Source: Alphaproteobacteria bacterium RIFCSPHIGHO2_12_FULL_66_14
GTDB lineage: Bacteria > Pseudomonadota > Alphaproteobacteria > Reyranellales > Reyranellaceae
DNA length: 32,502 nt
Reading direction: 5' to 3'
Assembly (NCBI GenBank): GCA_001767945.1
Contig: MEMN01000042.1
Location: 34,931 to 67,432, forward strand
The position numbers and the translations under genes are program-made. The first letter of the stretch is position 1. Every line of letters starts with the position of its first letter. The notes beneath the pieces are model-generated. The model did not search any database and was not told where the DNA came from. It worked only from the letters and a program-made list of their open reading frames with translations. Shown piece by piece: positions 27,020 through 32,502 of this stretch.

Positions 27020-28468
27020 ATGGATACGATGATCCGCGGTGATGTGCGCAATGAATACCTCCGCATCGCCGGCAAGAAGGTCGAGACCAAGGCGCGCCTC
27101 GAAGTGCGCTTCCCCTGGGACAACCGTCTGGTCGGCACCGTGCCGCGTGCCACGCCCGACCTTGTGGCCCAAGCCTTCCGGATCGCCCATGCCTACAAGC
27201 CCAAGCTGACGCGTTATCAGCGCCAGCAGATCCTGCTCAAGACGGCGGACCTGCTCGTCGCGCGCAAGGAGGAACTCTCCCGTCTCATCACCCTCGAGTC
27301 GGGCCTGTGCCTGAAGGACTCGCTCTACGAGGTCGGCCGCGCCTACGACGTCTTTACCTTCGCGGGCCAGCTCTGCCTGTTCGACGACGGCCAGACCTTC
27401 TCCTGCGACCTCACCCCGCACGGCAAGCCGCGCAAGATCTTCACCCTGCGCCAGCCGCTGAACGCCATCAGTGCCATCACCCCCTTCAATCATCCGCTCA
27501 ACATGGTCGCACACAAGCTGGCGCCGGCCTTTGCCACCAACAACTGCGTCGTGCTGAAGCCCACGGAACTCACGCCGCTCACCGCGCTGTTCCTGGCCGA
27601 CACGCTCTACGAGGCGGGCCTGCCGCCGGAAATGCTGTCGGTCATCACCGGCAATCCCTCCGACATCGGCGACGCCATGATCACGGATCCGCGCGCCGAC
27701 CTCATCACCTTCACGGGCTCGGTCCGCGTCGGCAAATACATCGCCGACAAGGCCGGCTACAAGCGCATCGTCCTCGAACTCGGCGGTAACGACCCGCTGA
27801 TCGTCATGGAGGACGCCGACCTCGACAAGGCGGCCGACCTCGCCGTCGCCGGCGCCACCAAGAACTCAGGCCAGCGCTGCACGGCGGTGAAGCGCATCAT
27901 CGTGGTCGACAAGGTGGCCGACGCCTTCGTCGAGCGCGTGCTGGCCAAGGCCAGGAAGCTCAAGGCAGGCGACCCGCTCGATCCCGAGACCGACGTCGGC
28001 ACCGTGATCCACGAACGCGCCGCCACCCTGTTCCAGAACCGCGTCAGCGAGGCGGTCGCCAAGCATGGAGCGAAGCTCTTGCACGGCAACGACCGCCGCG
28101 GCGCGCTGTTTCCGCCCACCGTGGTCGACCATGTCGATCCCACCTGCGAACTGGTGCGCGAAGAAACCTTCGGCCCGGCGATCCCGATCATCCGGGTGAA
28201 GGACATCGACCACGCCATAAGAGTGTCCAATGGCACCGCCTATGGCCTCTCCTCGGGCGTCTGCACCGATCGTCTCGACTACATCACCCGCTTCGTCGAC
28301 GAACTGCAGGTCGGCACGGTGAACATCTGGGAAGTGCCGGGCTATCGCATAGAAATGTCGCCCTTCGGCGGCATCAAGGATTCGGGCCTCGGCTACAAGG
28401 AAGGCGTGCTGGAGGCGATGAAGAGTTTCACCAACGTGAAGACCTGGTCGCTGCCCTGGCCCGGTTAG
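27020..28468 (+). CDS. phnY: Phosphonoacetaldehyde dehydrogenase
   Basis: A 482-residue aldehyde dehydrogenase whose ATG directly follows the phnA stop; an ATG three codons later is possible. The general base is E253 in L-E-L-G-G-N-D and the nucleophile C287 in N-S-G-Q-R-C-T. The cofactor site has F-T-G-S-V-R-V-G (231-238) and T-P-F-N-H-P-L-N (154-161). It oxidises phosphonoacetaldehyde to phosphonoacetate with NAD+, linking PhnW to PhnA. Sequence alone puts it in the ALDH superfamily; the specific substrate rests on the operon context, which is strong. A hairpin lies about 25 bases after the stop. Confidence 0.94.
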   Translation: MDTMIRGDVRNEYLRIAGKKVETKARLEVRFPWDNRLVGTVPRATPDLVAQAFRIAHAYKPKLTRYQRQQILLKTADLLVARKEELSRLITLESGLCLKDSLYEVGRAYDVFTFAGQLCLFDDGQTFSCDLTPHGKPRKIFTLRQPLNAISAITPFNHPLNMVAHKLAPAFATNNCVVLKPTELTPLTALFLADTLYEAGLPPEMLSVITGNPSDIGDAMITDPRADLITFTGSVRVGKYIADKAGYKRIVLELGGNDPLIVMEDADLDKAADLAVAGATKNSGQRCTAVKRIIVVDKVADAFVERVLAKARKLKAGDPLDPETDVGTVIHERAATLFQNRVSEAVAKHGAKLLHGNDRRGALFPPTVVDHVDPTCELVREETFGPAIPIIRVKDIDHAIRVSNGTAYGLSSGVCTDRLDYITRFVDELQVGTVNIWEVPGYRIEMSPFGGIKDSGLGYKEGVLEAMKSFTNVKTWSLPWPG

Positions 28469-28492
28469 AGGCCGCGCCCGAGCCCGCCTGCA

Positions 28493-28513
28493 ACCTCCAC
28501 GACCCGTGGAGGT
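28493..28513 (+). terminator. Hairpin after phnY, possible terminator
   Basis: Inverted repeat ACCTCCAC/GTGGAGGT with loop GACCC, 25 bases after the phnY stop. It is a perfect 8-9 bp stem but has no T-run behind it, so it may stabilise the mRNA end or act with Rho rather than alone. Confidence 0.45.
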
Positions 28514-28546
28514 CCGATGTTCGCCGCTTCGCCCCGCAAAGCCTTG

Positions 28547-28566
28547 AAAATCCTCCAAAATCCTCC
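28547..28566 (+). repeat. Tandem 10-base repeat containing TCCTCC
   Basis: AAAATCCTCC occurs twice without a gap. TCCTCC is complementary to Shine-Dalgarno sequences, including the strong AGGAGGA just before the GFA gene about 160 bases downstream. No function is proven. Confidence 0.7.
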
Positions 28567-28584
28567 TTCGGCTGGGGACGGTCG

Positions 28585-28608
28585 ATGCGCGGTAGAACCG
28601 CGCATTTT
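28585..28608 (+). terminator. Probable intrinsic terminator in the spacer after phnY
   Basis: Perfect GC-rich 8 bp stem ATGCGCGG/CCGCGCAT with loop TAGAA, followed by TTTTC. It is the best terminator shape between phnY and the GFA gene, though the T-run is short. Confidence 0.5.
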
Positions 28609-28691
28609 CAAGAATAGGATTTCGGGTCCACCGGCGGTCGCGCGACACGCGCAGAGGACCGCGGTGAGAATCCGGGTGCATTCATCAAAAA

Positions 28692-28706
28692 GAACATATA
28701 GAGAAC
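28692..28706. promoter_or_regulatory. LexA-like operator (GAAC-N7-GAAC)
   Basis: GAAC, seven bases (ATATAGA), GAAC, set in an AT-rich stretch 30 bases before the GFA start codon. The LexA box of Alphaproteobacteria is a direct repeat GTTC-N7-GTTC, which reads GAAC-N7-GAAC on the other strand. Spacing and direction match exactly. The chance occurrence of eight fixed bases is not negligible, so this is a candidate. Confidence 0.45.
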
Positions 28707-28736
28707 ATCGGCAGAGTTCAAGCCCAGGAGGAACAT

Positions 28737-29096
28737 ATGGCCGATCCGAAGACCTATTCAGGCGCCTGCCACTGCGGTGCCGTGGCCTTCACCGTCGATC
28801 TCGATCCGACGACCGCGCTCAAGTGCAACTGCACGATCTGCAGCAAGCTGGGCGCTGTGTGGGCCTTCGCGCCCAAGACCAAGTTCAAGCTCATGGCGGG
28901 CGAGACGAAGCAAGGCGACTACCAGTTCGGCAAGAAGGCGCTGCACCACCGCTTCTGCACGGCGTGTGGCGTCGAGAGCTACGCCGAGGGCACGGCACCC
29001 GACGGCACCGCCACGGTCGGCATTAATCTTCGTTGCATCGAGGGCATCGATATCGACAAACTGAGGCCGCGGCCGTGGGATGGCCGCAGCATGTAA
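28737..29096 (+). CDS. GFA-family zinc protein (glutathione-dependent formaldehyde-activating-like)
   Basis: A 119-residue small cytoplasmic protein starting at ATG 28737, directly behind AGGAGGA. The CENP-V/GFA fold is shown by its zinc cysteines: C-H-C-G (11-14), C-N-C-T-I-C-S (30-36) and F-C-T-A-C-G (73-78). Family members were first described as glutathione/formaldehyde enzymes, but most have unknown function and the name says little about the reaction. A LexA-like box upstream suggests possible induction by DNA damage. Thirteen bases separate its stop from the next gene, so the two are probably co-transcribed. Confidence 0.9.
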   Translation: MADPKTYSGACHCGAVAFTVDLDPTTALKCNCTICSKLGAVWAFAPKTKFKLMAGETKQGDYQFGKKALHHRFCTACGVESYAEGTAPDGTATVGINLRCIEGIDIDKLRPRPWDGRSM

Positions 29097-29109
29097 GGGG
29101 AAACTTCCG

Positions 29110-29934
29110 ATGAGTGTCAGTCAGGCCGACAAGGCCAGGAAATTGCGTGCCCTGCACGAGGCGCCGCGTGCCTTCGTCATTCCCAATCCGTGGGACGGCG
29201 GCTCGGCCCGGATACTGGCCGGCCTCGGCTTCGAGGCGCTGGCGACCTCGAGCGGCGCCAAGGCCGGCGTGCTGGGCAAGCGCGACGGCAAGGTCACGCG
29301 CGAGGAGGCGCTGGCCAACGCCCGGATGATCGCCGAGGCGGTGGACGTGCCGGTGATCGGCGATCTCGAGAGGGGTTTCGGCGATTCGCCCGATGCGGCG
29401 GCGGAGACGATCCGGCAGGCGGCGGGCGTCGGTCTGGTCGGCGGCTCGATCGAGGACGCGACCGGCAACAAGGGCAAGCCGCTCTATGACATCGCATCGG
29501 CCGCGGAACGTGTCGCTGCGGCGGCGAAGGCCGCCCGTGCGCTGCCGTTCGCCTTCGTGCTGACTGCCCGCGCCGAGGGTTTTCTGCGCGGCTCTCCCGA
29601 CCTGGATGACGTGATCAAGCGCCTAAAAGCCTTCGAGGCGGCCGGCGCCGACGTGCTGATGGCGCCGGGCCTGCCCGATCTCGCCGCGGTCAGGAAGGTG
29701 TGCGGCGCGCTCGAGAAGCCGTTCAACTTCATGGCCGGCATCAAGGGCAAGTCCTTCAGCGTGGCCGAGCTCGAGGCCGCGGGCGTGAAGCGCATCAGCC
29801 TTGCCACCTCGCTCTATCGCGCGGCGATGACTGGTCTTCTAGACGCGGCCAAGGAAGTGAAGGAGAAGGGCACGTTCGGCTATCTCGACCACTCGACGCC
29901 GACACCCGAGCTGAACGCCTTCATGAAGGAATAG
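29110..29934 (+). CDS. Isocitrate lyase / PEP mutase family enzyme
   Basis: A 274-residue TIM-barrel enzyme. ATG 29110 was chosen because AAGGGGAAA lies just upstream; a start at 29080 would overlap the GFA gene. P-N-P-W-D-G-G-S-A-R (25-34), T-S-S-G-A (47-51), the metal-binding D-L-E-R-G-F-G-D (85-92) and S-I-E-D (113-116) mark the isocitrate lyase/phosphoenolpyruvate mutase superfamily. The K-K-C-G-H motif of true isocitrate lyase is absent. Relatives cleave or form C-C or C-P bonds in 2-oxo acids: methylisocitrate lyase, oxaloacetate decarboxylase, PEP mutase, phosphonopyruvate hydrolase. The phn operon nearby makes a phosphonate role tempting, but a separate promoter region lies between, and the reaction is undecided. 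Confidence 0.88.
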   Translation: MSVSQADKARKLRALHEAPRAFVIPNPWDGGSARILAGLGFEALATSSGAKAGVLGKRDGKVTREEALANARMIAEAVDVPVIGDLERGFGDSPDAAAETIRQAAGVGLVGGSIEDATGNKGKPLYDIASAAERVAAAAKAARALPFAFVLTARAEGFLRGSPDLDDVIKRLKAFEAAGADVLMAPGLPDLAAVRKVCGALEKPFNFMAGIKGKSFSVAELEAAGVKRISLATSLYRAAMTGLLDAAKEVKEKGTFGYLDHSTPTPELNAFMKE

Positions 29935-29943
29935 ACCGCCGAC

Positions 29944-30558
29944 ATGCTGACCGACGATGAGTTGAAGAGAATTGCCGCCGAAGAGCACTATCGCCATTCC
30001 GTCCGCAAGGCCATCGAGGCACAGGTGCCGCCGCCGGCACCTGCCGTTCCGGAGAAGCACAGCTTCGGCAAGAAGCTGTTCGACTTCTTCAACAGCTCGG
30101 TCGGCATGTGGCTGCTGTCTTCGGTGGTTCTGACCGGCGGCGCGGCGATGCTCCAGCAGATCCAGCACGACCACGAGATTGCCCTGAAGAATCGCGAGGA
30201 TCTGACCAGCCATCGCTTCGAGATCCAGCACCGGCTCGACAGCATGACCTTCCTGTTGAAGCGCGCGAAAACGATTGGCGACGCCAAGAACGCGCTCAAC
30301 GGCGTCTTCAAGAGTTCCATCCCCTTGACCCCGGAATTGCAGAATCGCAGCCTGGCGTCGCTCTACCTTACGATCCAGCCGCTGCTGGCCGGGACGGCAA
30401 AGGACAAGACGGCGGAGGCCTTCGAACTCGTCAAGCAGCTCGAGGAGTCCGAACTTCTGCTGCAGGCCCAGCCCGACGACAAGCCGCTCGACAGCGGCGA
30501 GCTCGCGAAGCTCACCAAGGTCATCACCGCGATCCAGAAGCTCCATTTCACTCCGTAG
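29944..30558 (+). CDS. Unknown single-pass membrane protein
   Basis: A 204-residue protein I do not recognise. The N-terminal 40 residues are charged and then proline-rich (P-P-P-A-P-A-V-P near 29-36). A membrane segment follows at about 53-71 (G-M-W-L-L-S-S-V-V-L-T-G-G-A-A-M-L). The rest is mostly predicted helical and charged, with coiled-coil-like stretches near 75-105 and 140-200. No cysteines or catalytic motif stand out. Nine bases separate it from the preceding gene and ten from the following binding-protein gene, so it belongs to the same run. Coding character (third-position GC) matches its neighbours, supporting a real gene. Confidence 0.75.
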   Translation: MLTDDELKRIAAEEHYRHSVRKAIEAQVPPPAPAVPEKHSFGKKLFDFFNSSVGMWLLSSVVLTGGAAMLQQIQHDHEIALKNREDLTSHRFEIQHRLDSMTFLLKRAKTIGDAKNALNGVFKSSIPLTPELQNRSLASLYLTIQPLLAGTAKDKTAEAFELVKQLEESELLLQAQPDDKPLDSGELAKLTKVITAIQKLHFTP

Positions 30559-30568
30559 GAACAGCCAG

Positions 30569-31567
30569 ATGCAGGACAAGCCAGGATACAAATCGCCACT
30601 GTCGCGGCGCCGTTTGATGGTGGCTTCCGTCGTCGGCATGTTCGCTTTCTCCAGGGCCCACGCCCAGGCCTGGCCGGCCAAGCAGATCCGTGTGATCGCG
30701 CCCTATCCGCCGGGCGGCGGCGTCGACACGGTGGCGCGCGCCTTTTCCGAGAAGGTCTCGGCCAAGCTCGGGCAGACCATGGTGGTCGACAACCAGCCCG
30801 GCGCCGGCGCCACCATCGGCGCGGCGGCGCTCGCCCGCAGCGCGCCCGACGGCTACACGATGATGGTGGGCAGCCTGGTCGACTATTCGATCGCGCCGTT
30901 CTTCCACAAGAACCTGAGCTTCGACATGGCCAGGGACTTCGTGCCGGTGCTCGAGATCGGCAACGGCACCATCGGCGTGCTGGTGACGCCGAGTCTCCCA
31001 GTAAAGAACGTCCAGGAACTGATCGCGCTCGCCAAGAAGGAGCCGGGCAAGCTCTCCTATGCCTCGTCGGGCGTCGGCGGCCTGATCCATCTCAACTACG
31101 AGATGCTGAAGCAGATGACCGGCGCGGAGATGACCCACGTTCCCTACAAGGGCACGTCGTTCTTCCAGGCCGACCTCTATGAGGGCCGCGTGCAGGTCTC
31201 GATCGACAATGTGCTGGCGCACCTGCCGCACATCGCCTCGGGCAAGGTGCGCTGCCTCGCCGTCACCTCGAAGACGCGCTCGCCGCTCTTGCCCGAGGTG
31301 CCGACCATGGCGGAGGCGGGCGTGCCGGGCTTCGAATCGGCCACCAACTACACGGTGTTCGTGCCCAAGGGCGTCTCCGCCGACATCGTCGCCAAGCTCG
31401 ATGCAGCGGGCAACGCAGCGGTGCGCGAGGCCGATTTCCGCGAGCGCATGCTGAAGCTCGGCATCGTGACGACCGGCGGCCCGCAGGCCGAGGCCCAGGC
31501 GAAGATGGCGTCCGAGATCAAGCGCTGGGGCGATGTCATCCGGAAGGGCAACATCAAGCCGTCGTGA
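30569..31567 (+). CDS. Tripartite tricarboxylate (Bug family) substrate-binding protein
   Basis: A 332-residue periplasmic binding protein with AGGAACAG before ATG 30569. The N-terminus has S-R-R-R-L-M-V-A-S then a hydrophobic run ending A-H-A-Q (about 12-33), a twin-arginine-like signal. The mature protein begins with W-P-A-K-Q-I-R-V-I and has Y-P-P-G-G-G-V-D (about 45-52), N-Q-P-G-A-G-A-T-I-G and H-V-P-Y-K-G-T, all Bug hallmarks that grip a carboxylated ligand. No TctA or TctB membrane gene is present in the window, so it is an orphan here, as is common for this family. The ligand is unknown. Confidence 0.93.
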   Translation: MQDKPGYKSPLSRRRLMVASVVGMFAFSRAHAQAWPAKQIRVIAPYPPGGGVDTVARAFSEKVSAKLGQTMVVDNQPGAGATIGAAALARSAPDGYTMMVGSLVDYSIAPFFHKNLSFDMARDFVPVLEIGNGTIGVLVTPSLPVKNVQELIALAKKEPGKLSYASSGVGGLIHLNYEMLKQMTGAEMTHVPYKGTSFFQADLYEGRVQVSIDNVLAHLPHIASGKVRCLAVTSKTRSPLLPEVPTMAEAGVPGFESATNYTVFVPKGVSADIVAKLDAAGNAAVREADFRERMLKLGIVTTGGPQAEAQAKMASEIKRWGDVIRKGNIKPS

Positions 31568-31668
31568 AACAGGTCGGGGCCGTTGCATTCCTTGTCCTGA
31601 GGGGCAGCCGCCTCGTGCGCGCGTTCCACTTGAATCGACTCATCGCCGGGAGCGCGCCAAACTCTTGA

Positions 31669-31685
31669 GGCGCCCACAGGGCGCC
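31669..31685 (+). terminator. Hairpin about 100 bases after the Bug-protein gene
   Basis: Perfect 7 bp GC stem GGCGCCC/GGGCGCC with loop ACA. There is no T-run behind it, so an intrinsic terminator is only a possibility. Confidence 0.35.
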
Positions 31686-31760
31686 CGTTGACCTGTCCCA
31701 TGACCTGCCGAGAGAGCAGTATCGCAGGCGAGTTCCGCGAACCGTGCCACGAGCTTCGAT

Positions 31761-31791
31761 GTCGGCGATCCGGAACTGCGGGATCGCCGAC
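31761..31791. repeat. 11 bp perfect inverted repeat
   Basis: GTCGGCGATCC (31761-31771) and GGATCGCCGAC (31781-31791) around a 9-base loop. It lies far from both flanking genes. It could be an RNA stem, a protein-binding site or the remnant of a mobile element; nothing in the flanks decides this. Confidence 0.8.
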
Positions 31792-32049
31792 GAGAAAGCC
31801 GAGCGAATTGGCTCCAGGCTTGATGCTAGGCAGCTCTTCAAGGAGTGCACCAGGCCAACGCAAGTACCGGTTGCAACACTCCGAGATTTGTAGTGACTTC
31901 GTCTCGGAACCTTTAGAAGGTGGAAGGGTCGAGCGTTGCCAACCGTCTGGTATCTCTTCCTCGGATGAAAGTCGTCCCGCTTCACTATTTTTGGCCTTGT
32001 ACGGCCCTTCCGCTTCGAGCGCGTATTGGTCTTGCTGTTGGCGCTCGCG

Positions 32050-32502
32050 ATGCTGCTAGCGATTGGGGTAGGAGCAATGCTGCTGCTCAGTCGCGGCGCG
32101 GGAGTGAATGGCGATGCGCGCGGCTTGAGCTGGGGAACGCCAAGAGGGTGGTATTTCGTCTATCTTGCTGCTCTGCTAGGTTTGTCGCTTGTGCTTGCCC
32201 CTTGGTGGCGGGTCGCCATGGGCTTGCTTTCCTTGGCAGCAGTCGAGATCGGTTTGGGTTTTGGCGCGGCGGCTTTGTATCTCGCCAATGTGACCCTCGC
32301 TCCCACGCTGTTTCCGGAGAATTACAACCGGCCCCTCTACCGCTGGCACCCGCTACTGCAGGCTGTGGCCGTGCCGACACCATCCGATGAGACAAAGACG
32401 GCGCGTGTCTTCATCAATTCTCATGGCTTGCGCGGGCCTGAGCACACCGCGGACCAGTTCAAGGACAAGATCGTAGTCGCCTTGTTCGGCGGCTCGACCA
32501 CC
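32050..32502 (+). CDS. Membrane-anchored SGNH/GDSL-type hydrolase (N-terminal part, cut by window end)
   Basis: The first 151 codons from ATG 32050 are visible, and the gene continues beyond the window. The frame is open upstream to 31969, where several TTG codons (32026, 32032, 32038) could start a version with a more complete first helix, so the start is uncertain. Hydrophobic segments lie near residues 1-15, 36-50 and 54-75. They are followed by a soluble part with Y-R-W-H-P-L-L-Q, F-I-N-S-H-G-L-R-G-P-E and finally A-L-F-G-G-S-T-T. N-x-x-G-x-R-G followed by G-G-S-T-T is the entry of SGNH hydrolases, the Ser being the nucleophile. Such membrane-bound members often modify exported glycans; that role is inference. 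Confidence 0.7.
   Translation, partial: MLLAIGVGAMLLLSRGAGVNGDARGLSWGTPRGWYFVYLAALLGLSLVLAPWWRVAMGLLSLAAVEIGLGFGAAALYLANVTLAPTLFPENYNRPLYRWHPLLQAVAVPTPSDETKTARVFINSHGLRGPEHTADQFKDKIVVALFGGSTT

Larger units (their letters stand above)
28469..28736. other. 268-base non-coding spacer between phnY and the GFA gene
   Basis: No convincing gene lies here; frames that cross it have no recognisable domain. It holds two hairpins (28493-28513 and 28585-28605), the tandem TCCTCC repeat, a LexA-like GAAC-N7-GAAC element (28692-28706) and a very strong ribosome binding site, AGGAGGA, at the right edge. It therefore looks like the end of one unit and the promoter of the next. Confidence 0.7.
31568..32049. 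other. Gene-poor stretch with inverted repeats
   Basis: No frame in these 482 bases shows a recognisable protein, and codon-position GC bias is weak. It holds three dyads: GGCGCCC/GGGCGCC (31669-31685), an 11 bp perfect inverted repeat (31761-31791), and TCCGAGA/TCTCGGA (31880-31908) followed by a small ACCTT/AAGGT hairpin (31909-31921). The first could end transcription of the binding-protein run. The right edge, from about 31969, is in frame with the hydrolase gene and may contain its true start. Confidence 0.6.

Noticed and set aside
28517-29026. Plus-strand frame through the spacer into the GFA gene, and a minus-strand frame starting at 28681
   Set aside because: Both have shadow-type composition and no domain, and they overlap the GFA and phnY genes in other frames. 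The minus frame begins near the LexA-like box, so a short peptide there cannot be fully excluded.
31554-31985. Minus-strand open frame of about 143 codons in the gene-poor stretch
   Set aside because: No domain, no ribosome binding site and no codon bias like the neighbours; it also covers the inverted repeats.

Overview
The window is high-GC DNA, densely packed with short or overlapping gene junctions, from a proteobacterium that is most likely an alphaproteobacterium. The evidence for this is a MlotiK1-like cyclic-nucleotide-gated K+ channel, a phnWAY phosphonate operon with a divergent LysR gene (arranged as known from Sinorhizobium), a GAAC-N7-GAAC element of the alphaproteobacterial LexA type, and Bug- and TRAP-type periplasmic binding proteins. 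The genus cannot be fixed from the sequence alone. I saw no rRNA, tRNA, CRISPR array, insertion sequence or replication origin.

Left part (1-10168), envelope or glycoconjugate block. On the + strand are the 3' end of a membrane-fusion protein, a DevC-type permease, a DevA-type ATPase and two tandem cellulose-synthase-like family 2 glycosyltransferases. Facing them on the - strand is a tightly coupled four-gene set: K+ channel, FAD-dependent oxidoreductase, ManC-type mannose-1-phosphate guanylyltransferase, and an amidinotransferase. The two convergent units end in the same CTAG palindrome. Together they suggest synthesis and export of a surface glycoconjugate that may carry mannose and perhaps a guanidino group.

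Middle part (10242-21975), one long + strand catabolic operon: hyuA, hyuB, TRAP dctP-dctQ-dctM, a glutamine-synthetase-like ligase, an iron-dependent alcohol dehydrogenase and a dimethylglycine/sarcosine-dehydrogenase-like flavoprotein. It looks like uptake and stepwise degradation of a nitrogenous, possibly N-methylated or cyclic amide compound. The substrate is unknown. dctM carries an in-frame TGA at 16678-16680 where relatives have glycine, so the transporter is either broken in this strain or affected by a sequence error.

Right-middle part (21942-28468), phosphorus block. A Na+/phosphate cotransporter with a PhoU-like tail and a LysR regulator lie on the - strand. Divergent from the regulator is phnW-phnA-phnY, which converts 2-aminoethylphosphonate to phosphonoacetaldehyde, phosphonoacetate, and then acetate plus phosphate. 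A palindrome sits between the regulator and phnW.

Right end (28469-32502). A spacer with hairpins and a LexA-like box precedes a GFA-family zinc protein, an isocitrate lyase/PEP mutase family enzyme, an unknown membrane-anchored protein and a Bug-type binding protein. A gene-poor stretch with strong inverted repeats follows, and then the start of a membrane-anchored SGNH-type hydrolase cut by the window edge.
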